DNA of 64,000 bases from Isochrysis galbana (GCA_018136815.1 CM030931.1:9356629-9420628), one strand, 5' to 3'; counted from the first letter of the stretch, positions 22,110-32,240 are shown. The notes: generated by a model from the letters alone, not told the origin. A program made the numbers and translations.

Positions 22110-22743
22110 AGGGGGGGCGGGGGAGACGGAAGGGAGAGCCGAAGAGAGGAAGGCGCGTGGCTCGCGAGCTCCGGACGCGAGCTCACGGGGCTGGCTCCCC
22201 TCCCCCCCCCGCGCGGGGGGGGGGAAGGAGAGAGAGAGAGAGGGGCACGTACCTTCGACGAAACCTCCCCGCAGCGAGCGCTCGGGCGTGACAGAAATAG
22301 GAACACGAGGGCCTCCCCGCCCCCCCCCCCCTCCCCCCCCCTTCCCCCTTCCCCCGTTGACGCGCGCGGGGGGGGCCGGGTGGGGGGGGGGGTCCCGCAC
22401 TCGAGAGGCTTCCACGAAACTACCTCGACCCCTTCTTCCGCGCAGGGCTGAAAGGGGCGGGCGGGCGAGGGGAAAAGCCGCGCGGGTAGGACGTGCCGCC
22501 GACGAAACCTCTCAGGGTTGGAGGGAGCGCCCCGTGGGAGAGACTCTTGCGAAAGGGGCAGAAGCCGGCGGAAATCTCGCCCTTTCGGCAATCGGCGAGA
22601 TGGCGCGCGCGGCGGGAGGGTCTCGCTGGCGCGGGGAGGGGGGGTCGCTTGCACAGGGAGAAAAAAATGGCTGAAACATACTGAAAACTAGCGCGGCCAA
22701 TCCTGAGTGGGCGGGGGTCGGGGGATCTGGGGGGGGGTACAAG
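21492..22743. other. Upstream region of the sigma gene; G/GA-rich low complexity
   Basis: Nearly all purine on the plus strand (pyrimidine on the sigma coding strand) from 21530 to 22400, with (GA)n at 21922-21957 and 22012-22110 and several G runs. Long frames on both strands are compositional artefacts. Confidence 0.7.
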
Positions 22744-22745
22744 TA

Positions 22746-23021
22746 CAAGTAGGTGGTACAAAAAATAGTCGAACGCGAACGCAACTCAAACTTTTTGACC
22801 GTTTGAACATAGTCAACTACCTACTACTCCCTTGACCCCCAAAGTGAACACTGTGAAAAACACTGATAATTTTCCTCGCGCCGCGTACACGCGGCGCTCA
22901 ACACCTCGCGGCTGTGCCGCGAACACACCCAACTCATGGCGCGCGGCAATGAACACCCGTCAACTACATGCTCACCCCCCCTAAAAAAGTGAACGCGCGT
23001 ATTATTTTTACCACCTACTTG
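22746..23021. mobile_element. MITE family C, copy 1 (276 bp)
   Basis: Terminal inverted repeats CAAGTAGGTGGTA...TACCACCTACTTG are flanked by TA on both sides (22744-22745 and 23022-23023). The interior carries TTTTTGACCGTTTG near the left and AAGTGAACGCGCGTATT near the right. No coding. TA duplication suggests mobilisation by a Tc1/mariner- or PIF-like transposase. Confidence 0.85.
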
Positions 23022-23193
23022 TAGTGTGTGGAGTGTCGTCGTCGTCAGGGTCGCTCCCGAGTGAACCCCAGCCCGGTCTTGAGAGGTGCTGCATCTCACA
23101 GTTGCCTCGAGGCTCGAGGACGAGGACGGGGTGTGTTCACAATCCATGGAGCGTCCATGTACTATTTGCTATTTGCCCCCAAACTCACGAGTG

Positions 23194-23425
23194 CCCCCCC
23201 CCTGCGTTGTTTATTTACCCGAAAGGGGTTTTCCCCCAGCGTCCAGCGTGGCCTCGAGGAGAGGGCGTGCTGGGGTGCGCAGGGTCGGTGCGTGCACTGG
23301 GGGGAGGACAAATATCGAAGGGAGGGGGCAGTGCAGTGCCGCAGTGCGCAGTGCCCCCTCCCCCCGGTGCCACTCGCCACTCGGACACCTGGCTCGTCAG
23401 GCATGGCGGGATTCCGGGACTGAAA
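23194..23425 (+). repeat. Repeat B, copy 3
   Basis: Same core as the copies at 12145 and 18332, with a local expansion (GCAGTGCCGCAGTGCGCAGT) in the middle hairpin region. Confidence 0.85.
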
Positions 23426-23429
23426 AAAG

Positions 23430-23625
23430 AAATCTTAAAAAGTTCGCCGCTACATGCACGGCGTGAGACAGATTGCTAGTGCTACTCCTAACTACCCCCT
23501 CTTTCTTACCACTTCCCCTTTCTCCTGCCCCCTTTATTTTTATTTCTCCTTTCCTAGTTCCTAGCAAATGGAGGGAGGGGAGGCCGCGCGCGCTGCTTCG
23601 ACCAGGCGACCAAGGGCGTGAGATG
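23430..23625 (+). repeat. Repeat E, copy 1
   Basis: Shares AAATCTTAAAAA, CGGCGTGAGACAG and GGGGAGGCCGCGCGCGCTGC with 54118-54280. Non-coding. Confidence 0.7.
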
Positions 23626-23654
23626 GAGGGGGTAAGAGTGAGTGGTGAGTGAGA

Positions 23655-23760
23655 GGGTGCAACCTCAGGTTTGGTTGTTTTTTTCGCAAGTGCCCCCCAT
23701 GTGGACGGTATAAGTTCTACTTAAAGGACCCCCTTATTATTAAAGTACAAACATGCAGGT
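23655..23760 (+). repeat. Repeat F, copy 1
   Basis: GGTGCAACCTCAGGTTTGGT, then a C-run and GTGGACGGTATAAGTTCTAC. The same blocks occur inverted at 48680-48785, and the first block is inverted at 57935-57960. Confidence 0.7.
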
Positions 23761-23822
23761 TTCAGATGGTAAAACCGCATGTATGTGCGCAGCAGTTGAA
23801 AGAAGTGCCGGACGCGGGCCAC

Positions 23823-24265
23823 GAACACTCTGTGGTGTGCACGCACGACCTCTGGCTAGAAAAGAATTTCTCAGACTCCGCCCTTCTGCAATACTAACTT
23901 TAAACTTACACGGGCAAGTTTCGGTGCATGTCAGTTTTGGTTTTGGTTGGTGTCCTCTGGGCGGCGAGCGCGCGTGCACCGCCGATTGACCTCCAAAAAA
24001 CTTTTCGGGCGAGGAGGTGATGCCAACACGACGAACACTCGGTGGTGTGCACGCACGACCTCTGGCTAGAAAGAGTCTTTGAAAGAGTTTCTCCGACTCC
24101 CTTCTGCAATACTAGCTTTAAACTTACACGGACAGTGGGGAGTGTCGAGGCCTGTCAGTTTCGGTCGGTGTCCTCCGGGTGGTGCACGCGCGTGCACCGC
24201 CGATCGGCCTCCAAAAAACTTTTGGGGCGAGGAGGTGATGCCAACACGACGAACACTCGGTGAAC
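23823..24265. repeat. Tandem repeat, ~210-218-bp units (two plus a partial third)
   Basis: Units begin GAACACTC[TG]GTGGTGTGCACG at 23823 and 24033, and a third starts at 24251. They share CTTCTGCAATACTA, TTAAACTTACACGG, GTGCACCGCCGAT and GGCGAGGAGGTGATGCCAAC. The third unit is interrupted by retroposon A. Confidence 0.85.
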
Positions 24266-25034
24266 CAATTAAACCTTTTAATAGTCTCACCGCGCACGCA
24301 GCCGTGGACCCTCTACTTTCTACTCACGTAGGAAAACTTTCTACACCCCCACGCTCCCAGCCCTTCTCCCCCCGCCATCAGGCGGCTCCCCCCGTGCACT
24401 ACTAGGGGGATAGGGGTGAAGGGCTTAGATATGGTCCGGTGGCCCGCGCCTCCCCCCGGTGATCTGTTCCCTCTCTTCCTCCTGTGTCTCCGAGTGGGCG
24501 GCGACCTCAGTCCCGACTTATCCTGTAATCAGGTGCGGGACTTACCTATTTTCCGGTGGGCGGAGCTCTCGCTCGCGCCCACCCCCTTCTCCGCGCTCTC
24601 TCTCCCCTCTCCTGCGGCACGCGCGATGGCGCGCCTGCGGCAGGCCTGCAGCTGCCCATTGGCGACCCTGGAGGCTCATGGAGGCCAGCTCAGGGGGCAG
24701 AGGAGGCTGGGGCTGGGCCCTGGCCTCCCCTGCCTCTCCCTCGCTGGCGCTCCTGAGCCTCAGGGGCCCCCACGCTGCACCTGTCTGCCTGTCGAACAGG
24801 GGGGGAGGAGGGGTTGGAGCAATGGGCTGGCCACGCCGGGCCAGGATGGGCGAATCAGGCGAGCCTGTCAGTGGGAGAGAGGGTCAGCAGGGCAGTGGCC
24901 TCCTGGCAAGCCATCAGGCGTGCCAGGAGGATGGGTGGTTCCTCCCCCATGGCGGGGGAGGAGTGGAGAGAGGGGGGGGCTCGTGCCCCCCCATGGGCGA
25001 GCTAAGTATAAACTTAGTTGAACACTCGGTGAAC
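24251..25034 (+). mobile_element. Retroposon family A, copy 4 (complete, 15-bp target duplication)
   Basis: GAACACTCGGTGAAC at 24251-24265 is repeated exactly at 25020-25034. The 754-bp insert starts near TTTTAATAGTCTCACCGC, the same 5' sequence as copy 1. It ends precisely with the CTAAGTATAAACTTAGTT hairpin. A G8/C7 hairpin (GGGGGGCTCGTGCCCCCC) sits about 35 bp before the end. No long conserved reading frame is shared among copies, so it is probably non-autonomous and moved by LINE machinery. Confidence 0.85.
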
Positions 25035-25169
25035 AAAGAGCTAGCCCTCCTTGCAACCGAGGCCGTCGTCCCGGGGAAATGCGACGCTCTTGGCGTCCTC
25101 CTGATGTTGGGGAATCCGGTCAGTGATTCGGGAGTCAGAAGACTCGAGGCGCGTCTCTGCGAGCGAGCG
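25035..25169 (+). pseudogene. Leucine-rich-repeat gene fragment 1
   Basis: The frame reads NKELALLATEAVVPGKCDAL, then GVLLMLGNPVSDSGVRRLEA and RLCERA. The L.L.GN.[VI]SD.GV..L...L pattern is that of RNI-type leucine-rich repeats. It is cut by the copia insertion at 25175 and starts beside the retroposon A target site. Two further LRR fragments on the same strand lie beyond the transposons. Confidence 0.5.
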
Positions 25170-25174
25170 GTTGC

Positions 25175-25789
25175 TATCGCGCTGGATGCCAGGAAGCAGC
25201 CAGAGCGGCAACAAAAAGCAGTAGGGTCATGACAGACAGTGAGAGAGACAGTGGTACAGGGGTGAGAGAGAGGTCAGAACCTGGGACACCTGGGGGCACT
25301 GGGGATCTCAAGATACCCCTGGGGCACGGTGATTCTACAACAATCACACACCCACAAACCCTTACATATACCCCACCACGGTTCTTTGGATAATACTCTG
25401 AGACAAACAGGAAGGCGTGCGAGGGAACAAAGAAGGAATCAAGGATTTAGGGAATTGGCGAGTATTGCCTTAGTATGAGCCGATGAAGCGTCGTGAGTGT
25501 TGATGAAGGTGAGATTCCTTAGGTGCACTAAGTCGATCTAGAGTGAGCTGAGATCCCCAAGATGAAGGCGAGGTCTAGAAGTCGATGTGCAAATGACTCG
25601 GGAACCCCAAGAACTCGATGTGCATCGACTGCAGATGATAATGTAGAGAAGAGTCCAGAAGGTGGTGCACATGATGAAAGAGGCTGATGACTTGATGAAA
25701 AGGAATCTGGCAGACAAAGTTATCGGTAAAGCCGATTCTATCGGTAAGGACCAATGGGTTGTGTTGGCAGATGACGGCACTCTGTGATA
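25175..25789 (-). repeat. 3' LTR of copia
   Basis: 615 bp, matching 32068-32680 end to end. The polypurine tract lies immediately to its right. Confidence 0.95.
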
Positions 25790-25895
25790 CCCCCCCATAA
25801 GGCGAGCACGGAGGGTGAGGCTTAGATACAGAGGATAAGGGTAGAAGAATGGAGAATGCCTTGCATGACAGTCGTAATACTCGGAGTGGTATATG

Positions 25896-28800
25896 TCACT
25901 GGAGCTTTTCGTCAGAGGCAGTCTTAGAGGCAGACGTTGTTCCTGCCGTAGCTTCTTCGGCGGAACATGAATTTGAACTCGTCAGACTTTGTGCAATGAT
26001 GGACGCGCAGTCGTTTAGAAGGGATAGGAGACGGCAGAAGGGAGCGGGCCCAAGGGGCTTGGTGAGGATGTCAGCGAGCATAAGGTTACCGGGGACATGT
26101 CGCATAGCGAGGGCGCGCTTTGCAACGAGATCGCGGAGGAAAGCGGCGGCGCGCATTATGTGCTTGGTCTTTTTGAAGGCAACGGGGTCGAGGGACATGT
26201 TGATGGCAGACTTGGAGTCGGAGCACAGAAGGGTAGGGCCATCCGGCGGGAGAGATAGGTCGACAAGCAAATCCCGGATGAAGAGGATGTCGCGGGCAGC
26301 AAGCATGGCACCGAAGTACTCGGCCTCGGCGCTCGACAACGAGACGGAGCGTTGGGTCTTGGAGAACCAGTGGACAGGACAGCCGTACAGAAAGAAGATG
26401 GCGCCCGTACAAGAGAAGCGAGATTCCCAATTTGAGTCGACATGGACTAGAAAGGGCAGCGAGGGATCCGGGCGAAAGAGCAGAGCGCAGGTGGAGGAGT
26501 CACGCACGTAGCAAAGGACGCGGACGACAGCGGCGAAGTGCGTAGGACCAGGGTTGGTCATGAAGCGTGAGAGCTGCGAGGCTGCATATGCGAGATCTGG
26601 CCTAGACATGTTGGCAAGCCAGAGGAGGCCCCCAACGATGGCCATATAGGTGTCGCGCTTGGAGGCCATGGAGTCAAAAGCAACAGAGCCAGGCGTGGGT
26701 GAATCAGATGGATCGAGGTGGAGGGCGCCGAGAGGGGATTTGAAGGTGCGTGTGGTAGTGCTAGATAGGAAAGCATCATGCCGTTGAAGGAGATCTGAGA
26801 CGTAAAGACTCTGAGATAAGGTGAGGATCCGACGCGGACGGTCACGAGCCACGGCAACATTGAGGATCCACGAGAGTTCGCCCTTGTCTTCAATGGGGAA
26901 CCTATCGCCGAGATCGTGAACAAAACGAGCGCGGAGGCCGGAGTCATTGTCGACGATGAGGGCGTCGTCCACGTACACCAGCACCCAAAGCAAAGACGAG
27001 CCGCTGATGAAGATGTAGAGACAGACATCGATAGTAGAGCGCGTGAAGCCCCACTTCAGGAGGAAGGAGGTGAGAAGCTCGGCCCATTCGCGCCCAGCTT
27101 GACGGAGGCCATAGATAGAGCGCAATAATTTGCACACGAGACGAACCCCGCGACAGTCACGAGGAGGGAGGCCAGGTGGCATGCGCATGAAGAGGGGCTG
27201 TGGAAGAGTGGCTTGCAGATAAGCTTGGCGGACGTCGATGGAGGACAAGTTGTAGTCACGAGCGGCAGCGATGGCAAGCACGAGACGGATGGTAACCGTT
27301 TTGACCACGGTAGAGAAGATGCGGTCGAAATCGACTCCGTATCGTTGAGTATTGCCGTCGGCGACGAGGCGGGCCTTGAATTTCTCGATGGAGCCGTCGG
27401 CCTTGCGTTTGACGGCGAAGACAAAATGGCAATGCATAAGATTGGCGCCCTCGGGCATGGCGTCCTCGGGAACGCACTCCCAAGTGCGAAGTGCCATGAG
27501 GCCGCCGAGCTCCTTGTTGATGGCCACGCGCCAATAGTCGGCATGGGTGGACTGAAGCGCTTGACGGTACGTCTTGGGGACCGTCACATCCCCCATGTCG
27601 GCAACAACGGTGACGGCTTGGGCGAAGGGTGAATGGTCGCTACCGGCGTGAGCAAAAGGTGGACAGCTGTCGCCGGTAGTGAGCAGGTCGGAGGTAAAAG
27701 CAAAACATAAAGGGTCAGATCGAGAATCGAACCCTGCCGCTGCAGCTCCAAGAGCAAACACAGCTGCAGCCTGAGCCATAGAGGTATTCTGCATTGAAGG
27801 AGTATGAGCAGAAGTAGTATTCATACCATGACGTTGGTGCTCGAGCTCAAGGAGGCGTGGGGAGCGACGAATTGCAGATGGTGCTGCAGTAGGTGCAGGT
27901 ACAGGAGTTGGAACGGGGGCAGGGGAGGGGGCAGGTGCAAATGCAGCTGGATCGTCGTCATTCTCAAGCCAGTTGGGTCTAGGCTCATCCTTGAGGCCTG
28001 GGAACTGGTCCTCCCATACGCGGATCTTGGCTGCAACAATGACACGTTTGGAGTCGAGTAAGTAGACAACATGGCCAGGGCTCTCCTCAGAAGGCCCCAT
28101 GTAGAGGCCATACCAACCTCTGTCGGCGAAGTGGCGATCGCCAACACGTCGCGGCACGGGGGCAACGACGGCACAAAGGCAACCAAAAGCATAGAGACAA
28201 CGGATGTCAGGGGGATGCCCAGTGAGGAGTTGATAAGGCGACAAGTTCCGGCGAGAAGGTCGTGGAAGCCTGTTGGTGATCCAAACCGCTGTCTGCATGG
28301 CAAAGGGATGAAAGGACGGAGGCAGACCAGCAGCAGCAAGAAGGACGCGGGCTGTACCAAAGGTGACGCCCCACATACGTTCCACATGTGAGTTTTGTTG
28401 CGGCGTGTATTCCGATGAGTAGCTTGCACGGATACGACGGTGAGCAAGGAAGTCTCGGAAGTGATAGGAGAGGAAAGCGCTTCCCTTGTCGGATCGCACA
28501 ATGGAGGGCTTGTATGTGCCGTCAAGGGAGCGAAGATGAGCGGCGACGTCTGCAATGAATTGGCCTAGAGCTGAGGCTGCGACCTCGGCGGTCATGGCTC
28601 GCGCGGGCCATACCCGGGTGAAGCCGCTACCAGCATCCACAGTACCGCAGTAGCATGTGTACTTGAAGAGGATGCTCTCCAAAAGCGGGCCGGCAAAGTC
28701 CATGTAGACCATGGCTCCGGGAGGCGGTTGGGCGTCAAGGGAAGTTGGGAGGCGGGAGAAGGGGGCGGCGCGCATGCGACCACGGACAACTGCTTCCGGC

Positions 28801-31800
28801 ATGGGGAGGCCAGTTGGCGGGCGGTGGCGAGACAGGTTGTGGCCAACGGTGGCGGTGGGCACAAGCGACCATTGATCAGCGTAAGGAAAACCGAGGCGTC
28901 GATAGAGCAGAGCGTGTGAGGCAAGGTCTCCATGCACCACAGTAGCAGCTGCCGAAGCAGAGGCCGCGGAGGGGCGAAGTGGGCAGCGGACAGAGTGAGG
29001 ACGGGTGTCAGAAGGTGCCACGAATCGCACTGGGATGCGAAATGCGGCTGAGTCATCGTGGACACGTATGGGATGAGCGCCAGGAACATGGATGTAGCCT
29101 GCATCGAGGTCATGGCGGAAACCAAAAAGATCTCGCATAACCCGTGTAGAATACAGCACAGTATTGCACTCAGCCAAGACAAGGACGTTTGGAATCTCGT
29201 AGCATTCCCAAGTGTCGCCGACAAGGAGGTACACCAAAGCAATCCCAACTGCCTGGGCGACAACGGGACCAGCAGCAGTGTCAACACCTAGGCGAGGGTG
29301 GGCATCCGTGACGCGCCACAGGCGGTCAAGGCGGTCAACAACCCAAAACGTAGCCATGGAGTCAACAAGAGCTTCTTCCTCAATCGGCGTCTTAGTCTCG
29401 GTCGCAAGGAGAGGCAAGGGACCTTTGGCACAAAGAGCATAGCCAAAGGTCCGCATGCTAGCGGTGTAGGCTTGGATGGCACCATTAGCATCATTTTGAT
29501 CTGATGCGATGGCAGAAGCCGCGGCATGGGCCTGGGTATAGGCCATGAGAGGGGTGCCACTTGTAGAAGGCGGCTGGTGTGGCGCCTGTGATGCTTCAGG
29601 TGGATTAGTTACAGTAGGTGTAGGGGTAGTTGCAGCAGCCTGGGCGTAGGTTGATGATGAGGTTGAGGCAGGCACAGCCGCAACACGAGAGGCATCACGA
29701 TCGAGTAATTCGAGTGCACGTCGTGTGAGCCGAGAACGAGTGCCGGAGGTCGTAGACGTTGATAAGCGGGGGCATATGTCTGCATGATGATCAGCCCCGC
29801 ACCCGCGGCACTTGGTTGTGGGTTGTTTGCAAAACGGCCGATTGTGTGAGCCCAAACAACGGAGGCAAATGGGCTCACCCTTCGGCGGAGGACGCTCGCT
29901 TGACGGCCGACCTTTCCCTTTGGATGAGGATTTAGGTGCGGTGACGGCGAAAGCATGTGCAGCAGGGCGTTGAGCCGAGAGTTCCGCACGAGTTTGACTG
30001 ACATATTCTTCATAATGGTCAACAAAGGAGGTTAGCCGCCTGCCGCGTACGAATTGCCGGAGTTGTGAGTAGGCCAAGGGGAGTGAATGATCAAAGAAAG
30101 CAATGAGGGTGGCATCGTCCGGAGGAGGTTTGCCCGTGCGCTTAATGCCCGCGACGGCCATATTGATGTTGTCATATTGGCGGCGTAGATCAGCGAGATC
30201 GAGGCCGGCCCTAGCATCAATCACATGTGTCTGTGCCATGCCAAGGTAGTGAGCATAATCGGCAGCATCATCTTTCTTGGCAGCGAAGGTGGCACGCAGG
30301 TAGCGTAAGGCGCCCACGCCATCGTTTGCATGGCCATGAAAGACAGATACACGCAAGGATGCTGGGAGGGCTTGGAGAAGTAGGCCATACAGTCGGGCAT
30401 TGAGAGTGTCATAGGACCGTTGCTTCTCCCCATCCTCATCCGGGCGGGTAACATCATCTTCAAGAAGGTGGATGGCATCTGTGAGTTTCCATGCAACATA
30501 GCCGGAGAAGAGGATGGCCCACTCCATGTATTCAGACCTCTCGCCGGAGAAGGTGGGCAAAGTGGAAGCCTCTGAAGTTGCCGGCGCACAAACAAAGGTG
30601 GGTAGGTGGGATAGAAGTAAGAGAAGCACCATGAAGGAGGGCCGAAGCGCCGAGGACCGAATTGAAGTGTGCGACCTGACAAGATAGGTGGACTTGGCGC
30701 GAGCGTGAAGGCGTTTGGATTCCAAAAGGTTCCGATGGCGTTCACGGACTAGAAAAGCCGCGTAGCCGGACTTCTTCTTCTTGAGTGGGAGAACTAGAGG
30801 AGCATCATCTTCGCCCCCCTCGTCTGTGGCGCAGCATTGATTGTACGTCAAGCGCTTGGTTGCCCAAGTGAAGAGGGTTCTGGCACGGAGGTAGAGAGAG
30901 AAAGATGCCGAGAGAAGAGAGGTAGCCCAAGAGCTGAGTGAGTAGTAAGCCTCGTAGAGGAAGAGTGATAGGATGCGACCGGCTGTATGGCGCACAACCG
31001 TAGAAGTTGTGAGTAAGGCGACAAGCCAAGCATTGCTCCGAATGTGCAAGTCTTCGGCGGCAACAAAAGAGGCACAAACAGCAGAAGTGGGTAGGTGTCG
31101 CAGGAGCGAGAAAGCCAAGTGGCAGCAACCAAGGAGGTGATGGAGGGACTCCATAAAATTTCCAACATAGGAGATGGAGGAGTAGATAGCACGTGAGTGG
31201 CGGCGGCGGCGAGTGGCGGCCCGACGAGCGGCACGTGATGAGTGTAGAGGTCCAGATGGGACAGAATGGAGGGCTCCATAGAATGACAGCTGGTCAAGAA
31301 GGGCCTGCAACCATGTATCAGAGAAGAGAAGTCCCAAAACTCCAACATAGGAGATGGAGGAGTAGATAGCACGTGAGTGGCGGCGGCGGCGAGTGACGGC
31401 GCGACGAGCGGCACGTGATGAGTGTAGAGGTCCAGATGGGACAGAATGGAGGGCTCCATAGAATGACAGCTGGTCAAGGAGGGCCTGCAACCATTTATCA
31501 GAGAAGAGAAGTCCACCCCATCCCAGAAGGGGGGGAGTGAGGGGTGGTGGCTGAAGTGAGAGTGAGAATTGCGTGCAAACGCGCGTAGGAGAGAGGTTTA
31601 GGAAACCGCGAGATTCCTCTTGCATGTTTATGATGGGGGAGAGATTTTCACCAAAGCTAGAGACCTGAGACATAAGGGAAAGGATAGAGGGAGAGGAAAC
31701 ACCTCCTCCATGCCAAAGGGCCTTGGGGTGGAGATGTAAGAAAGGAAGAGTGGGACGATAAGGCGATGCGCTTGGGCGTTTTGGTGAAAAGACGCCGGTG

Positions 31801-32240
31801 ACGGCGTTCTTCGACACGAGTTCATCGCAGATTTTTGCAGAGGGCTCACCCTGAGGCAGACAGAAGGGGCAGGGGAGGAAGAGGGCCCATCCCACTGCCC
31901 CCAAGGTCTCCCCCTTGGTGCAATGGGATGACGCTCGCTTGCGGTGAGGTGCGCATGCTGCAGTTCGACGCTCGTCGAGTGCGACGAGCGAGTGCGAGTC
32001 TGGCAGGGACAGGCAGGCAGGCATGGACAGAGGCATGGCAGTGGCACACACCTGGGTGGGAGCTCCATATCGCGCTGGATGCCAGGAAGCAGCCAGAGCG
32101 GCAACAAAAAGCAGTAGGGTCATGACAGACAGTGAGAGAGACAGTGGTACAGGGGTGAGAGAGAGGTCAGAACCTGGGACACCTGGGGGCACTGGGGATC
32201 TCAAGATACCCCTGGGGCACGGTGATTCTACAACGATCAC
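25896..32240 (-). CDS. Copia Gag-Pol polyprotein with long N-terminal leader
   Basis: Uninterrupted 2114-codon frame. The first ~560 residues run in frame from inside the 5' LTR through the untranslated-leader position. They include two hydrophobic starts (MTLLLFVAALAAS; MVLLLLLSHLPTFVCAP) and a 60-residue direct duplication (GLLFSD[KT]WLQALLDQL...). Gag follows (TLPTFSGERSEYMEW onward) with paired zinc knuckles CLRCLGSHNRPFC and CRGCGADHHADIC. The protease region has ALVDSMATFWVVD (the usual DSGA is altered). Integrase shows VYMDFAGP, VRSDKGSAF and QQNSHVERMW, the D-D-E triad. Reverse transcriptase has FKARLVADG, IDVRQAYLQA and VYVDDALIVD. RNase H has FLVHVDSNW, SLSSAEAEYF and SDSKSAI, ending ADILTKPLG. 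All catalytic blocks except the protease look intact, so it may be active. A start at 32123, or at the downstream hydrophobic Met, is equally possible. Confidence 0.9.
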   Translation of the reverse strand: MIVVESPCPRGILRSPVPPGVPGSDLSLTPVPLSLSLSVMTLLLFVAALAASWHPARYGAPTQVCATAMPLSMPACLSLPDSHSLVALDERRTAACAPHRKRASSHCTKGETLGAVGWALFLPCPFCLPQGEPSAKICDELVSKNAVTGVFSPKRPSASPYRPTLPFLHLHPKALWHGGGVSSPSILSLMSQVSSFGENLSPIINMQEESRGFLNLSPTRVCTQFSLSLQPPPLTPPLLGWGGLLFSDKWLQALLDQLSFYGALHSVPSGPLHSSRAARRAVTRRRRHSRAIYSSISYVGVLGLLFSDTWLQALLDQLSFYGALHSVPSGPLHSSRAARRAATRRRRHSRAIYSSISYVGNFMESLHHLLGCCHLAFSLLRHLPTSAVCASFVAAEDLHIRSNAWLVALLTTSTVVRHTAGRILSLFLYEAYYSLSSWATSLLSASFSLYLRARTLFTWATKRLTYNQCCATDEGGEDDAPLVLPLKKKKSGYAAFLVRERHRNLLESKRLHARAKSTYLVRSHTSIRSSALRPSFMVLLLLLSHLPTFVCAPATSEASTLPTFSGERSEYMEWAILFSGYVAWKLTDAIHLLEDDVTRPDEDGEKQRSYDTLNARLYGLLLQALPASLRVSVFHGHANDGVGALRYLRATFAAKKDDAADYAHYLGMAQTHVIDARAGLDLADLRRQYDNINMAVAGIKRTGKPPPDDATLIAFFDHSLPLAYSQLRQFVRGRRLTSFVDHYEEYVSQTRAELSAQRPAAHAFAVTAPKSSSKGKGRPSSERPPPKGEPICLRCLGSHNRPFCKQPTTKCRGCGADHHADICPRLSTSTTSGTRSRLTRRALELLDRDASRVAAVPASTSSSTYAQAAATTPTPTVTNPPEASQAPHQPPSTSGTPLMAYTQAHAAASAIASDQNDANGAIQAYTASMRTFGYALCAKGPLPLLATETKTPIEEEALVDSMATFWVVDRLDRLWRVTDAHPRLGVDTAAGPVVAQAVGIALVYLLVGDTWECYEIPNVLVLAECNTVLYSTRVMRDLFGFRHDLDAGYIHVPGAHPIRVHDDSAAFRIPVRFVAPSDTRPHSVRCPLRPSAASASAAATVVHGDLASHALLYRRLGFPYADQWSLVPTATVGHNLSRHRPPTGLPMPEAVVRGRMRAAPFSRLPTSLDAQPPPGAMVYMDFAGPLLESILFKYTCYCGTVDAGSGFTRVWPARAMTAEVAASALGQFIADVAAHLRSLDGTYKPSIVRSDKGSAFLSYHFRDFLAHRRIRASYSSEYTPQQNSHVERMWGVTFGTARVLLAAAGLPPSFHPFAMQTAVWITNRLPRPSRRNLSPYQLLTGHPPDIRCLYAFGCLCAVVAPVPRRVGDRHFADRGWYGLYMGPSEESPGHVVYLLDSKRVIVAAKIRVWEDQFPGLKDEPRPNWLENDDDPAAFAPAPSPAPVPTPVPAPTAAPSAIRRSPRLLELEHQRHGMNTTSAHTPSMQNTSMAQAAAVFALGAAAAGFDSRSDPLCFAFTSDLLTTGDSCPPFAHAGSDHSPFAQAVTVVADMGDVTVPKTYRQALQSTHADYWRVAINKELGGLMALRTWECVPEDAMPEGANLMHCHFVFAVKRKADGSIEKFKARLVADGNTQRYGVDFDRIFSTVVKTVTIRLVLAIAAARDYNLSSIDVRQAYLQATLPQPLFMRMPPGLPPRDCRGVRLVCKLLRSIYGLRQAGREWAELLTSFLLKWGFTRSTIDVCLYIFISGSSLLWVLVYVDDALIVDNDSGLRARFVHDLGDRFPIEDKGELSWILNVAVARDRPRRILTLSQSLYVSDLLQRHDAFLSSTTTRTFKSPLGALHLDPSDSPTPGSVAFDSMASKRDTYMAIVGGLLWLANMSRPDLAYAASQLSRFMTNPGPTHFAAVVRVLCYVRDSSTCALLFRPDPSLPFLVHVDSNWESRFSCTGAIFFLYGCPVHWFSKTQRSVSLSSAEAEYFGAMLAARDILFIRDLLVDLSLPPDGPTLLCSDSKSAINMSLDPVAFKKTKHIMRAAAFLRDLVAKRALAMRHVPGNLMLADILTKPLGPAPFCRLLSLLNDCASIIAQSLTSSNSCSAEEATAGTTSASKTASDEKLQ
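31161..31514 (-). repeat. 180-bp in-frame tandem duplication in the copia leader
   Basis: Units start TCCAACATAGGAGATGGAGG at 31161 and 31341 and differ at only a few positions. The period is exactly 60 codons, so the long frame is preserved. Confidence 0.9.

Noticed and set aside
21495-22674. Several 200-300-codon frames on both strands
   Set aside because: Pure G/GA low-complexity DNA; any frame stays open by composition.
23712-23740. TATA-box promoter at GGTATAAGTT
   Set aside because: It is part of dispersed repeat F (also near 48725) and no gene follows.
23823-24265. CRISPR-like direct repeats
   Set aside because: Units are about 210 bp, only two and a part, with no short-repeat/spacer pattern; eukaryotic tandem duplication.
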